The notes: a model not told the origin generated them from the letters alone. 41,487 nucleotides of DNA from Singulisphaera sp. GP187 (GCA_945861245.1 CAMAUE010000033.1:1-41487), one strand, 5' to 3'; positions 1-9,086 are shown, numbered from the stretch's first letter. Translations and numbers: made by a program.

Positions 1-70
1 CATGCAGCACCTTCAGTCGATCACGTTCTTGCTGGCTCATCTCGATCCGGTCCTTTTGTTGCACGCTCAT
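1..70 (-). CDS. Transposase, N-terminal fragment (partial at window edge)
   Basis: Only the first 23 codons are in the window, beginning MSVQQKDRIEMSQQERDRLK. A charged start of this kind, before a helix-turn-helix, is familiar from ISNCY-type transposases that carry an integrase (DDE) core, but the core is outside the window. The start is well supported: AAGGAGG lies at 77-83, six bases before the ATG. So strong a ribosome binding site is unusual among the neighbours and fits a mobile gene. The terminal repeats of the element lie just upstream. Confidence 0.65.
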   Translation of the reverse strand, partial: MSVQQKDRIEMSQQERDRLKVLH

Positions 71-136
71 AGCTGTCCTCCTTGCCCAAGGGCGAAAGAG
101 GACATTTCTATTGCGTTATGACCGGACATTTCTATT
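1..136 (-). mobile_element. Insertion sequence, 5' end (runs off the left edge)
   Basis: This is the end of an insertion sequence that carries the start of a transposase gene reading leftward out of the window. Two copies of GGACATTTCTA (100-110 and 124-134) form the terminal region, and 100-117 is an exact 18-base inverted match to 41348-41365 at the other edge. The outer boundary is inferred at 136, where the shared terminal motif AATAGAAATGTCC (read on the - strand) ends. The histidine kinase stop codon begins at 137, directly against it. Family (ISNCY/IS1202-like) is inferred from the end motif and the transposase fragments. Confidence 0.75.
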
Positions 137-1945
137 TTAGTTCAACAGATGATCCGTGGCCGCCTGCACGCGCTGGCCCTCGGGTAGCTCAATCGTAAAG
201 ATTGTGCCGACGCCCATCTCGGACGCGAATGTCAGCGACCCACCCATGAACTCGATGAGATGGCGACTCAGGACCAGCCCCAGACCGCTGCCTTCGATCG
301 CCGTCGCTTCCGCGCCAAGCCGATCGAACGGGGTAAAGAGTCGCGGCTGCTTGTCGATAGGAATGCCGGCTCCGGTGTCTTTCACATGCAGGCGTACGCG
401 GTTCTCTCCGCCCATTTCGCCGCTCAGAACGACTTGGCCTCGATCCGTGTTGTACTTGATGGCGTTCGATATCAAATTCAGCAACACCTGGCGCAGGCGT
501 TGGCGATCGGCGTGCACCCAACGATCGTTGAGACTCAGCTCGTCGATGGTGATGTGGATGCCGCGCTCGGCAGCAAGCGTTTGCGTGAGATTGACGACTT
601 CGCGAATCAGGTCGAGCACGGCGACAGGTTCCGGCGAGGCGTCGAGTTTGCCCGCTTCGATCCGTGTAATGTCGAGCACTTCGTTGATCAGGCTGAGCAG
701 GAGCTTCCCGCCTTTTACCATCAAGTCGATCCAGCCACTTTGTCGCGGCGTGAGCGTGTCGCGCTGCAGGAGTTGCCCGAAGCCAAGAATCGCATTGAGC
801 GGCGTGCGCAGCTCATGGCTCATGCGCGAAAGGAACTCGCTCTTGGCACGATTGGCCCGGTCGGCGTCCGCCAGCGTCTGTTCCAATTTGGCCTTGTCCT
901 CGTGTTCCTTGGTGACATCGCGCGCCACGGCATAGAGTTTATCCGAGCCAGGCTCCGGCGCTGGGCACTTCCACGACAGCCATTTATACGTGCCATCCTT
1001 GCACTGATAACGATTCTCAAAATACGTTACATCCTTCCCTGTGCGCAAATCCATCAACGCGTCCAGTGTCGCAGCTTTATCGTCGAGATGCACGAATTCG
1101 AGGAACGGTTTGCCTTCCATCTCGGCATGCGTGTAGCCTAGCGTTTTGCAAAACGATGGATTCAATCGATGAAACAGCCCCTGAACATCCGCAACGCACA
1201 ACATGTCCAGCGACAAGGTAAAGAAGAGATCGCGCTCAAACTCCGCGTCGCGGCGATCCGTGATGTCGATCACCGTGCCCACCGATTGGATCGGATTGCC
1301 TGCCGTATCGAACACCGCCTGACCACGAATCAACGTCCAGAGCGTCCTGCCATTCGTTTTCTTCATCCGAGAGACAAGGTCGATCTCCTCGATTTCCTTC
1401 GTGAGCATTCGCCGTGTCTCGGTCTCGATGATCTGCCAATCATCGGGATGAAAGTAATGGCGCCAGCCATCGATGGTCGTCGGAACCAGGTCTTCGGGAA
1501 TTTCCAGCATCTTGCCGAGTACCGGCGAGAATTGAAAACGGTCCGTACGATAATCGACCTTCCAGACGGCGATTCGGCCCTGCGTCGCCGCCAGTTCGTA
1601 CAGCTCTTTGTGCCATAGGAATACGCGTTCATTGGGCAGATCGCCCGATGACTGATTTAGCAGCAGGACGAGGTGCTTGCGCTGCGAACCCTGAAGATCG
1701 TACTGCGTCAGCCGAAGTGGGAATCGTGTTCCATTGCGATGGATGCCGTTCAAGGTGGGATGGGAAGAAGCCGTCATCCAGGTGAAGGGCGGTTTGCCAA
1801 TCTCCAGAGGATTCGGAAATTCGAGAATCTGATGCGACGGTTTGCCGTGCAAATCATTCGCGGAATACCCGAAGGCAGCGGCGACAGACGGGCCGATGCA
1901 CTCGATGAGGCCGGCTTCATCAACGATAACCATTAAATCGGGCAT
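137..1945 (-). CDS. PAS-domain sensor histidine kinase
   Basis: A soluble multi-PAS histidine kinase of about 602 residues. Three PAS domains occupy roughly residues 1-110, 125-235 and 240-350; the second is of the PAS_3 type (HPDDW, then DITDRR at its end). A short helical linker precedes the HisKA domain, with phospho-acceptor His near residue 377 in FLSRMSHELRTPLN. The ATPase domain follows with an N box (LLNLISNAIKYN), DTGAGIP and GSGLGLVLSRHL. No membrane segment or receiver domain is seen, and no response regulator is adjacent, so its partner is unknown. The ATG at 1945 is preferred because AGGAG lies at 1957-1961; an upstream TTG at 1981 would add 12 residues. The stop codon abuts the insertion-sequence end, so the original C terminus may have been changed. 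Confidence 0.9.
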   Translation of the reverse strand: MPDLMVIVDEAGLIECIGPSVAAAFGYSANDLHGKPSHQILEFPNPLEIGKPPFTWMTASSHPTLNGIHRNGTRFPLRLTQYDLQGSQRKHLVLLLNQSSGDLPNERVFLWHKELYELAATQGRIAVWKVDYRTDRFQFSPVLGKMLEIPEDLVPTTIDGWRHYFHPDDWQIIETETRRMLTKEIEEIDLVSRMKKTNGRTLWTLIRGQAVFDTAGNPIQSVGTVIDITDRRDAEFERDLFFTLSLDMLCVADVQGLFHRLNPSFCKTLGYTHAEMEGKPFLEFVHLDDKAATLDALMDLRTGKDVTYFENRYQCKDGTYKWLSWKCPAPEPGSDKLYAVARDVTKEHEDKAKLEQTLADADRANRAKSEFLSRMSHELRTPLNAILGFGQLLQRDTLTPRQSGWIDLMVKGGKLLLSLINEVLDITRIEAGKLDASPEPVAVLDLIREVVNLTQTLAAERGIHITIDELSLNDRWVHADRQRLRQVLLNLISNAIKYNTDRGQVVLSGEMGGENRVRLHVKDTGAGIPIDKQPRLFTPFDRLGAEATAIEGSGLGLVLSRHLIEFMGGSLTFASEMGVGTIFTIELPEGQRVQAATDHLLN

Positions 1946-1989
1946 GGCGGGCGAAACTCCTGTTATACTTCTTGCGTTCAATAATAGTG

Positions 1990-2067
1990 CCTTGGCGAGC
2001 CTAGCCGCGTAAGCGGCAGGTTGACGCGCCAGCCAACCTGCCGCTTACGCGGCTAGGCTCGCCAAGG
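1990..2067. repeat. Perfect 34-bp inverted repeat
   Basis: The arms 1990-2023 and 2034-2067 are exact reverse complements separated by a 10-base loop. The arm core is GCCGCGTAAGCGGCAGG. It sits six bases beyond the stop of the HIT gene, in the position of a transcription terminator or mRNA-stabilising hairpin. No U-run follows, so simple intrinsic termination is not proven. Confidence 0.9.
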
Positions 2068-2073
2068 TTTCAC

Positions 2074-2592
2074 TCAGTCGGCAGCTGCCGAAATCCCGCC
2101 TCCCAATTCCTTACACAGCAGTGCGTGAAACTGCCCCAGGGATTGCACGATCACGCGCGTGTCGGTCAGCACCGGCATGAAGTTCGTGTCGCCATTCCAA
2201 CGCGGCACGATATGCCAATGCAGATGTCCGGGCAACCCCGCACCGGCGGCACGGCCCAGGTTCAGGCCGATGTTGAAACCATCCGGCTTCATCATCGCCC
2301 GCAGCACGCCGACGAGCCGAGTGATCGTTTGCTGAATCTCCAGCATTTCTTCGACAGCCAAATCCGCGAGTTCCGCTTTGTGCGCGTTCGGCGCGACCAA
2401 GAGATGCCCGTTGTTGTACGGGAACCGATTGAGCACCACGACCGATCGCGCATTGCGCTCGGCGATCAAGTTCTCCGCATCGTGCTTGCATCCTGCGGCC
2501 AGGTTCGCACAGATGAAACATGGATCGCTCGCGGTCGGCGGTTTTGCATTCGCAACATACGACAACCGCCACGGAGCCCAGAGTCGATCCAT
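2074..2592 (-). CDS. HIT family hydrolase (Ap4A phosphorylase-like)
   Basis: A 172-residue histidine-triad protein. The signature H-x-H-x-H is seen as LPGHLHWHIVPRW, where the middle His is the nucleotidyl acceptor in the family. An N-terminal CFIC pair resembles the zinc-binding Cys of related HIT proteins, and NRFPYNNGHLLV is the usual beta-strand/nucleotide-pocket motif. Such proteins hydrolyse or phosphorolyse dinucleoside polyphosphates or AMP conjugates; the substrate cannot be told from the sequence. The ATG at 2592 has GAGGGG shortly upstream. It lies between the Rieske oxygenase (upstream, same strand) and a 34-bp inverted repeat immediately after its stop. Confidence 0.92.
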   Translation of the reverse strand: MDRLWAPWRLSYVANAKPPTASDPCFICANLAAGCKHDAENLIAERNARSVVVLNRFPYNNGHLLVAPNAHKAELADLAVEEMLEIQQTITRLVGVLRAMMKPDGFNIGLNLGRAAGAGLPGHLHWHIVPRWNGDTNFMPVLTDTRVIVQSLGQFHALLCKELGGGISAAAD

Positions 2593-2663
2593 TGGTTCCC
2601 CTCATACGCGGCTTGCGTTTAGCGCTCGCCAATTGCCACGCGATCACAAAATATTTGGTGCCG

Positions 2664-3764
2664 CTACGCCTTTAACATCCGCGCCAACAACTGATGGAAA
2701 TAATATCCACCCGCTTCGCGTTTGACGCTGAATCGGCCCGTGTCGTAGGATCGGCTCTTCAGGCCGCGCTGCACCTCGTCGCATACGCCGATATCTTCGA
2801 GTTGCACCTGATGCGCGACGGCGATGCTCGCCTCGTTGAACCGCTTTGCTATTTCGCCTTCGACTTCCGTGAAGTAGAAATCGAAGAAGACGCGGCAGCG
2901 ATCGGGTCCGAGCGGGACGACCCAGTTCGTGTCCATCACGCCTTGATAGAGGTTGATCATCAGGTTCGGAAACATCCACCAGTAATAGGCATGCGTCCCC
3001 GTGCGAACTTTGTTGACGATCGGATCGTCGGACGGCTTGATTGGGCTGATCTGCACGCTGTTAGTTTCGTGGTTGACAGTGCGATACCCGGAATAGTCCA
3101 GTGCCCCGGCAAGCCCAGGATGCACGGTGTTGACGTGATAGCCGCCGTCTTGGTAGTTATCGACGAAGACCTTCCAGTTGCATTCGAGAATGTAGTCGCG
3201 CTGGCCGAAGAATTGGAGCTTGGGCAGGTCGAGAGATTCGGTCATGGCGGGAAACGGCGCCAGCCAGGCCGTGAGCGTTTGCTTCGGCGTGCCCATGTGC
3301 ACGAAGACGAACGGGCCCCAGGTTTCGACGCGCATCGTCGGCAACCCGTGGTCCTCTTTGCGAAATTCTGCGACGCCATCGAACTCCGGCGTGCCGCGCA
3401 GGCGACCGGCGAGATCGTAGGTCCAGCCGTGATAGCGGCAGCGCAGCTTGGTCGCATGGCCACACGGCTCGTTGATGACCTGTGCCGCCCGATGTCGGCA
3501 GGCGTTGTGAAACGCTCGCAGCGTGCCTTTTTCATCACGCACGACGAGGATCGGCTGCCCGGCCAACTCCACCGTTAAAAACGAGCCGGGCTTGGCGACC
3601 AACTCCGATCGCCCGACGTATTGCCAGGTGTTGCCGAAGATTTTCTCGCATTCGAGCGCATAGATCGCAGGATCGAAATACCACCCACTGGGAATCGTGC
3701 GTGCCCTCGCGAGCGGTAACGTCGGATCGAATGCGTCGAGCAATTGTGTCAGGTGCGTTGACAT
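2664..3764 (-). CDS. Rieske 2Fe-2S ring-hydroxylating oxygenase, alpha subunit-like
   Basis: A 366-residue Rieske non-haem iron oxygenase. The N-terminal Rieske domain shows the cluster ligands as NACRHRAAQ and LRCRYHGWTYD (C-x-H ... C-x-x-H). The catalytic domain carries the mononuclear iron site DNYQDGGYHVNTVH (Asp and two His; a third carboxylate lies further on). Length and motifs fit the alpha subunit of aromatic ring-hydroxylating dioxygenases and of the choline/glycine-betaine monooxygenase group. No beta subunit, ferredoxin or reductase gene is adjacent, though a ferredoxin-NADP reductase lies about 30 kb away. The substrate is unknown. Start at the ATG 3764; GAGAT lies just upstream. 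Confidence 0.9.
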   Translation of the reverse strand: MSTHLTQLLDAFDPTLPLARARTIPSGWYFDPAIYALECEKIFGNTWQYVGRSELVAKPGSFLTVELAGQPILVVRDEKGTLRAFHNACRHRAAQVINEPCGHATKLRCRYHGWTYDLAGRLRGTPEFDGVAEFRKEDHGLPTMRVETWGPFVFVHMGTPKQTLTAWLAPFPAMTESLDLPKLQFFGQRDYILECNWKVFVDNYQDGGYHVNTVHPGLAGALDYSGYRTVNHETNSVQISPIKPSDDPIVNKVRTGTHAYYWWMFPNLMINLYQGVMDTNWVVPLGPDRCRVFFDFYFTEVEGEIAKRFNEASIAVAHQVQLEDIGVCDEVQRGLKSRSYDTGRFSVKREAGGYYFHQLLARMLKA

Positions 3765-4382
3765 CGTCGATCTCCTTCTTGGTGTCTATTTTCGTCAATT
3801 TGCATTGATTCCGCAATGGCGCATTTCGCCGAATGCAGGACGCGGGTGCACGACTGCACTTGCAGACATTGATTTTCAATACGAATCACGAAAGCCCAAA
3901 AGGACGAAATCACGAAAGGAAATCGAATTGCTATGCGCAAAGAAGATTACCAAACAATGAACTGTATTTTTTCGAGCTTTCGTTCTTTCGTTCTTTCGTT
4001 CTTTCGTTCTTTCGTGCCTTTCGTGATTGTGTATTTGTTTTCGTTACAAGCGCTGTCGTGCACCCGCAGGACACGGCTCGTATGGATTTGATCGTGGATA
4101 AGTCGTCGAAGTGATTCCGTTCACCAAATGTTACTTCGCACGGTTTTCAGTGTCCGTTCGTCGTAGTGTGCGCTTCAGCCCGCCCGATGGGGTCGCCATT
4201 TGACGTAGAGCGCCCAGAGCCGTCGAAATGCGTCGGCCTGGAATGGCCGACCTGCGAGTCGGCGCGAGTACGAAATACGCCTGTCCCGCGTGTGGGGTCG
4301 TGCCTATCATAATCTTGTGGTAATAGCGATGAAATTGGATCGGCCCCGGTTGGGCTGGGATTTTTTTAGGAGTTGACACGCA
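3765..4382. other. 618-bp intergenic region, divergent promoters of the Rieske gene and ahcY
   Basis: No convincing gene is present. The left two thirds (3842-4067) are repeat-rich and described separately. The right part, 4068-4382, is the ahcY leader. It holds a small hairpin with arms GTCGGCC (4232-4238) and GGCCGAC (4245-4251) around a six-base loop, and AGGAG nine or ten bases before the ahcY ATG. An 82-codon open frame on the - strand at 4131-4379 has no recognisable features and is probably chance. Confidence 0.6.
3842..4067. repeat. Inverted repeat enclosing CTTTCGTT tandem repeats
   Basis: Outer arms GCGGGTGCACGAC (3842-3854) and GTCGTGCACCCGC (4055-4067) are exact reverse complements. 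Inside, the left side carries scattered CACGAAAG and GACGAAA units (3887-3920). The right side carries four perfect CTTTCGTT copies and a fifth variant (3977-4016) followed by CCTTTCGTGATT. The two sides are therefore roughly complementary, giving a long imperfect hairpin. It looks like a small non-coding repeat element; no coding capacity is seen. Confidence 0.75.
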
Positions 4383-5834
4383 ATGACGGCATTAGCAAGC
4401 AAGACCCCCGTGAAGGATCACACGCACGCCAAACCCGGGCATGACTACATTGTCACGGACATGGCATTGGCGGATTGGGGCCGCAAGGAAATCTTGATCG
4501 CCGAGCACGAGATGCCTGGCTTGATGGCGATTCGGCGCAAATATGCGCCGCTGCAACCGCTGAAGGGCGCACGCGTCGCGGGCAGCCTGCATATGACGAT
4601 CCAGACGGCAGTGCTGATCGAGACGCTGCAAGCACTGGGCGCGGACGTCCGCTGGGCGAGCTGCAATATCTATTCGACGCAGGACCACGCCGCCGCCGCC
4701 ATCGCCGCCAAGGGCACGCCGGTGTTTGCGAAGAAGGGCGAGACGCTGGTCGAATACTGGGAATACACGCACAACATTTTGAACTGGGCCGACGGCGGCA
4801 CGCCGAACATGATCCTCGACGACGGCGGCGACGCTACGCTACTCTTGCACATCGGCTCGGACGCAGAATCGGACATCAGCATCGTCAAAGACACCAAAGC
4901 CGAGAGCGAAGAAGAACAGATCCTTTTCGCGTCGATCCGCCATACCTTGGCCGACAAGCCGAAATATTACAGCACCATCGCCAAGAATATCGTCGGCGTT
5001 TCCGAGGAAACCACGACCGGCGTCAAGCGTCTCGCCAAAATGGCCGCCGAGGGCAAGTTGCTCGTCCCCGGCATCAACGTCAACGACTGCGTCACCAAGA
5101 GCAAGTTCGACAACGTCTACGGTTGCCGCGAGTCGCTCATTGACAGCATCAAACGCGCGACCAATGTCATGACCTCGGGCAAGAAAGCCATCGTCTGCGG
5201 CTACGGCGACGTGGGCAAGGGTTGCGCCCAGGCGTTCCGCGGCGCCGGCTCGACGGTGTTCGTCACCGAGGTCGATCCGATCTGCGCGTTGCAAGCGTGC
5301 ATGGAAGGCTTCCAGGTCGTCACGATGGACGACGCCTGCAAGTTCGGCGACATCTTCGTCACGACCACGGGCAACGTCGATGTCATCACCCGCCAGCACA
5401 TGGACCAGATGAAGCACAACGCCATCGTTTGCAACATCGGCCATTTCGACAGCGAAATCCAGGTCGCCGCGTTGAGCGACCTCGGCTGCGATGAGATCAA
5501 GCCGCAAGTCGATCACGTCATTTGGCCGAACGGCAAACGCATCATCCTGCTCGCCAAGGGTCGCCTCGTGAACCTCGGCTGCGGCACGGGCCATCCGAGC
5601 TTCGTCATGTCGAACAGCTTCTCCAACCAGACGCTCGCCCAGATCAAGCTGTGGAAAGACGGCAAGACGATGGAAAAGAAAGTCTTCCTGTTGCCCAAGG
5701 AACTGGATGAGGAGGTCGCTCGGCTACATCTCGACCAGCTCGGCGCGAAGCTGACGAAGCTGAACGACAAGCAAGCGAAGTACATCGGCGTGAAGGTCGA
5801 AGGGCCGTTCAAGCCGGAGTTGTATCGGTATTAA
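4383..5834 (+). CDS. ahcY: Adenosylhomocysteinase (S-adenosyl-L-homocysteine hydrolase)
   Basis: Cytosolic NAD-dependent enzyme that splits S-adenosylhomocysteine into adenosine and homocysteine, clearing the product inhibitor of methyltransferases. The 483-residue protein has the substrate domain with [16 protein letters not shown] and [15 protein letters not shown], the NAD-binding glycine motif [18 protein letters not shown], the signature [11 protein letters not shown] and the C-terminal Lys/Tyr tail (FKPELYRY) that reaches the neighbouring subunit in the family. Its length matches the bacterial form. AGGAG precedes the ATG. It converges on the sulfatase gene with a 26-base overlap of 3' ends. 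No S-adenosylhomocysteine riboswitch was recognised upstream. Confidence 0.98.
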   Translation: MTALASKTPVKDHTHAKPGHDYIVTDMALADWGRKEILIAEHEMPGLMAIRRKYAPLQPLKGARVAGSLHMTIQTAVLIETLQALGADVRWASCNIYSTQDHAAAAIAAKGTPVFAKKGETLVEYWEYTHNILNWADGGTPNMILDDGGDATLLLHIGSDAESDISIVKDTKAESEEEQILFASIRHTLADKPKYYSTIAKNIVGVSEETTTGVKRLAKMAAEGKLLVPGINVNDCVTKSKFDNVYGCRESLIDSIKRATNVMTSGKKAIVCGYGDVGKGCAQAFRGAGSTVFVTEVDPICALQACMEGFQVVTMDDACKFGDIFVTTTGNVDVITRQHMDQMKHNAIVCNIGHFDSEIQVAALSDLGCDEIKPQVDHVIWPNGKRIILLAKGRLVNLGCGTGHPSFVMSNSFSNQTLAQIKLWKDGKTMEKKVFLLPKELDEEVARLHLDQLGAKLTKLNDKQAKYIGVKVEGPFKPELYRY

Positions 5835-7341
5835 TCCGTATGCTGTTTAGCCGCTCGCCTGTGGCGAGCGCGGAATACGGTCGCCAAACGACACTTCCCG
5901 CGCTTGCCACAGGCGAGCGGCAAAACGTCGCCCCGTCATCGCGCCACGACAATTCGTCGAGCTTTTTCACGTCCTTCTTCTTTTTCGGCGCAAGCTCTTT
6001 GCCCTTCCACCACGGCGGGCCTTCGGCTTCGATCTCGGCGTTGAGTTTTTGCAGCGTCTTCTTCATCGCCTGGAAGCGCTCGGGGTCTTTGCCGACCAAG
6101 TCATCCTTTTGTTGAACGTCGGCTTTCAAATTGTACATCTCGAATTTGGAAAGAGCCGGGTTAGCGAGCAGCGTGTAGTCGCCCTGGCGCATAGCGATCT
6201 TGAACAGTTCGGGCGCGATGGCGCAACGCCAATACATCGGATTCTTGCGCTCGATCTCCTTGCCTGTAAACGCCGGCACGAAGCTGACGGCATCAAGAAC
6301 GCGGTCCTTCGGCAGCGGCGCGCCGGTGATTTCGCAGAGCGTGGCGAAGATGTCGGTCCCAACGACGGGCTGATCGCTCGTCTTTCCCGCGGGCACATGC
6401 CCCGGCCAGCGGACCATGAATGGCACGCGAATGCCGCCCTCATAAACCGAACGCTTGCGGCCACGCAGTCCACCCGTCGACCCGCGCGTCCTGCCGTTGT
6501 CGCCATTGCCTTCGGGGCCGTTGTCGCTGGTGAAGATGATGATCGTATCCTCCGCCAGGCCCATCTCCGCGAGCGCCGCCATTAGCTTGCCGAACGCCGC
6601 GTCTGCCTGGGTGATGTTGCCATGATGCTGGGCTTTGTCGGCATCGTTCTTGACGAGATCGGGATACTCGCTTTGGAACTTCGGATCGGTCTCGATCGGC
6701 AAGTGCGGCTCGTGGAACCAGACTGACAGCAAGAAAGGCTTCGACTTGTCACGCTCTTGCTTCAGCCAGCCGATCGCTTCGTCGACGATGATGTGCGACG
6801 AAAAGCCCTTCACTTCACCGATTGCTTTGCCGTTGCGCACGAAGTTGTTCGGGTTCTTATGGCTTGGCCCGGCGTTGTTCTGCGTTGCCAGCCACCAGTC
6901 GTAGCCGTGGTCGTTGGGTTGTGGCTGCTTGGCGTTGTTGAATAGGCCGTTGAGGTGCCATTTGCCGACGTGGCAAGTCGCATAGCCCAATCGGCGTAAG
7001 ATCGTGGCGATGGTGATCTCGGAGGTGCGCAGGTGCACTTCGCTGTTTTCGGGAATCCAGTTGAACACGCCATTGCGATATGGCGTACGGCCCGTCAGTA
7101 TCGCCGAGCGCGACGGCGAACAAACGGCACTGGCGGAATAGCCCTGCGTGAAGCGCAGACTTTGCGTCGCAAATTTATCGAGGTTCGGCGATTTGATGGT
7201 CGGATGCCCCTGCACGCCGAGATCGCCCCAGCCCATGTCGTCGGCCAGGACGATGACGACATTCGGCTTTTTGGCTTGCCCGAACGCTGTCGTCGGGATG
7301 AGCAGTAGAGAGACGATTAACAAGGTGACAATTCGAAGCAT
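5809..7341 (-). CDS. Secreted Cys-type sulfatase
   Basis: An exported sulfatase of about 510 residues. The start at 7341 ([14 protein letters not shown], a signal peptide ending near TAFGQA) has GGAG just upstream; frames open to 7401 only by running through an inverted repeat. The catalytic motif [12 protein letters not shown] holds the Cys that becomes formylglycine, and [19 protein letters not shown] and [12 protein letters not shown] supply metal and sulfate ligands. Substrates are usually sulfated polysaccharides; which one is unknown. The last 37 codons or so come from an inverted repeat (5850-5921) and from the antisense of the ahcY 3' end, so the C terminus (from CRSPVASAG on) looks acquired rather than ancestral. 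Confidence 0.93.
   Translation of the reverse strand: MLRIVTLLIVSLLLIPTTAFGQAKKPNVVIVLADDMGWGDLGVQGHPTIKSPNLDKFATQSLRFTQGYSASAVCSPSRSAILTGRTPYRNGVFNWIPENSEVHLRTSEITIATILRRLGYATCHVGKWHLNGLFNNAKQPQPNDHGYDWWLATQNNAGPSHKNPNNFVRNGKAIGEVKGFSSHIIVDEAIGWLKQERDKSKPFLLSVWFHEPHLPIETDPKFQSEYPDLVKNDADKAQHHGNITQADAAFGKLMAALAEMGLAEDTIIIFTSDNGPEGNGDNGRTRGSTGGLRGRKRSVYEGGIRVPFMVRWPGHVPAGKTSDQPVVGTDIFATLCEITGAPLPKDRVLDAVSFVPAFTGKEIERKNPMYWRCAIAPELFKIAMRQGDYTLLANPALSKFEMYNLKADVQQKDDLVGKDPERFQAMKKTLQKLNAEIEAEGPPWWKGKELAPKKKKDVKKLDELSWRDDGATFCRSPVASAGSVVWRPYSALATGERLNSIRINTDTTPA
5850..5921. repeat. Inverted repeat, GCCGCTCGCC family, inside the sulfatase 3' end
   Basis: The 24-base arms 5850-5873 and 5898-5921 differ at one position. 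The arm begins GCCGCTCGCCTGTGGCGAGC and also folds on itself. The same sequence family recurs at 9385-9451, 28795-28880 and, with GTTCGCC, at 30014-30113. Here it lies just after ahcY and within the reading frame of the sulfatase. Confidence 0.88.
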
Positions 7342-7371
7342 GCGTGGCTCCATGCGAGTAAGCCCAGGGGT

Positions 7372-7428
7372 GAGGTACTCCGAACCTCTAGGATCATCCA
7401 ATGCGATCCCAAGGGTTTGGAGTATCTC
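7372..7428. repeat. Inverted repeat, GAGGTACTCCGAACC family
   Basis: Imperfect arms 7372-7395 and 7405-7428 are built on GAGGTACTCCGAACC and its complement. The element lies between the divergent sulfatase and AroD/AroE-like genes, in the promoter region. Related copies are at 13215-13272 and 32726-32782, and partial ones at 9040-9055, 13500-13527 and 39278-39307. Confidence 0.8.
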
Positions 7429-7543
7429 TTGATTTAGAAAATCTATTACCCGCCCGCGGAAATTGCAATCTTGCGAATCCTGCGTAGAATAGTCGTATCG
7501 TCATTCATCTATCGTTGTTCGCCACACCTCTCCTGAGCATTTA

Positions 7544-9019
7544 ATGATCTGCGTCTCGATCAATCAAGAATCCCGTCGGCTGGCGCTTGCCGACATGGTC
7601 AACGCCAAGCATTTTTGTGACATTATGGAAGTCCGGCTCGACCGATTCGGCAAATCGCCGGAGATCGGCGACCTCATGGCGGCCAAGGGCAAGAAGCCCG
7701 TCATTATGACGTGTCGCCGGCCCGATGACGGCGGGTTCTGGGACGGGACCGAAGCGGATCGGCTCACGATCCTGCGCCAATGCATCATCAGTAAGGCGGA
7801 ATATGTCGAGATCGAACTCGATGCCGCCGATGACATCCGTCCATTTCCGCCGAGCAAGCGTGTAATCTCCTACACGAACTTGAAGGAAACGCCGCCGGAC
7901 ATTCTCGAAATCTACGACGAGATGAAGGCGAAGCGCCCGGACGTCATCAAGCTGGTAACGCTGGCGCGGACGCCGGAGGAGGCCTGGCCGCTCGTGCAAA
8001 TCTTGGCCAAGGCGGCCGTGCCAACCGTCGTCGTCGGCCTGGGCAAGCCAGGCGTGATGCTGTCGGTGTTGAGCCAAAAAATCGGCGCGCCGTGGGTGTA
8101 TGCCGCACTGGAACGCGGTATGGAGGCGTATCCGGGGCAGCCGACCGTATCAGACCTCGACGCGATCTATCGCTTGCAAGACATCGAGAAAACGACCAAG
8201 CTCATCGGCGTGACCGGTTTTAGCGATCGCGATCAGATTACGGTGGCGGCGCTCAACGCGCTCTTTCACGCGATGGAAATGCCGTACCGCTGCCTGCCGA
8301 TCGGCGTCGGAAACATGAAAATTTTCCGCAAGATCATGGAGGCGTGCAAGCTCAACGGCGCGGTCATTGCCGACGAGCATCAAGCGTCGATTCTGGATAT
8401 GGACCTTGAACTGCACGGCCTGGCGAAGGAGACGCAATCCGCGGACGTCGTCATTCGCAAGAACGAGGCCTGGCATGGCGTGCATTTAGCATGCAAGGCC
8501 TGGATGAAAGCGCTGACGAGCCTGCTGGCGACGCGCTACGAAGGCGGCGAGCCGATCAAGGGACGCCTCATCATGATCGCCGGCCTGAATCCGATGGCCT
8601 TGGTCATCGCCAGGGATGTGCAACGTGCCGGAGGCAGCGCCATTCTCGCCTGTCGGGATAAGAAAGCCGGCCAAGTCGCCGCCCAGAAGATTGGCTGTCG
8701 CTACCTGGCCCTCGACGCCCTCTACAGCACCATGCACGATGTGCTGATCGTCTGCGAAAACGCCGTCGACCAACGGACGGGCAAAACCGAATTGTATCCA
8801 AGCTATCTCAAACCAGGCATGTTCGTCATGGACCTGACCGCCGGCGTGCGCCTGACCACGTTCCTCCGCGAGGCGCAAAGCCGAACTGGCGCGATCGTGC
8901 AGCCCCTGGAATTAGCGCTGGACGTGCTCGAATTGCAGGCGAAAACGCTAATCGGTAAGGACATCCCGCGTGATTTACTGCGGGCGGCGATCCCCGAGCG
9001 TTTCCTGGAAGAGGCGTAG
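7544..9019 (+). CDS. AroD/AroE-like fusion, probably catalytically degenerate
   Basis: A 491-residue protein whose first 220 residues follow type I 3-dehydroquinate dehydratase and whose remainder follows shikimate dehydrogenase, the order of known AroDE fusions. In the first half the Schiff-base Lys is kept (K136 in DVIKLVTL), as are EVRLD and PGQ. The catalytic His position is Thr (T111 in ISYTNLKETP), and the Arg expected after the GKPGV segment is Ser. In the second half the SxS, NVTxPxK, AVNT and NTD motifs cannot be found, and the NADP glycine motif is replaced by AGLNPMALVIA. By comparison with the E. coli enzymes recalled from memory, both activities are doubtful. A perfect terminator-like hairpin overlaps its stop codon. 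Confidence 0.8.
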   Translation: MICVSINQESRRLALADMVNAKHFCDIMEVRLDRFGKSPEIGDLMAAKGKKPVIMTCRRPDDGGFWDGTEADRLTILRQCIISKAEYVEIELDAADDIRPFPPSKRVISYTNLKETPPDILEIYDEMKAKRPDVIKLVTLARTPEEAWPLVQILAKAAVPTVVVGLGKPGVMLSVLSQKIGAPWVYAALERGMEAYPGQPTVSDLDAIYRLQDIEKTTKLIGVTGFSDRDQITVAALNALFHAMEMPYRCLPIGVGNMKIFRKIMEACKLNGAVIADEHQASILDMDLELHGLAKETQSADVVIRKNEAWHGVHLACKAWMKALTSLLATRYEGGEPIKGRLIMIAGLNPMALVIARDVQRAGGSAILACRDKKAGQVAAQKIGCRYLALDALYSTMHDVLIVCENAVDQRTGKTELYPSYLKPGMFVMDLTAGVRLTTFLREAQSRTGAIVQPLELALDVLELQAKTLIGKDIPRDLLRAAIPERFLEEA

Positions 9020-9078
9020 ACAGGAAACCCAAGCCCAGGGGTTCGGAGCACCTCACCCCTGGGCTTGGGTTTCCTGTC
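9019..9078. terminator. Perfect 23-bp inverted repeat, likely bidirectional terminator
   Basis: Arms 9019-9041 and 9056-9078 are exact reverse complements around a 14-base loop; the arm includes AAACCCAAGCCCAGGGG. It begins at the last base of the AroD/AroE-like stop codon and ends eight bases before the stop of the converging zinc-ribbon gene, so it can serve both. Arm ends and loop (GTTCGGAGCACCTC) show kinship with the GAGGTACTCCGAACC family. Confidence 0.85.
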
Positions 9079-9086
9079 AAAGGCGA

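Noticed and set aside
3977..4016. Possible CRISPR array
   Set aside because: The units are eight bases long with no spacers; it is a simple tandem repeat.
4131..4379. 82-codon open frame on the - strand upstream of ahcY
   Set aside because: No domain, signal or ribosome binding site, and it fills the ahcY leader; judged chance.
4080..4382. S-adenosylhomocysteine riboswitch before ahcY
   Set aside because: I could not find the conserved SAH aptamer core in the leader; only a seven-base-pair hairpin at 4232-4251 stands out.
7342..7401. N-terminal extension of the sulfatase
   Set aside because: The extra codons are read from an inverted repeat, while the signal peptide and ribosome binding site support 7341.
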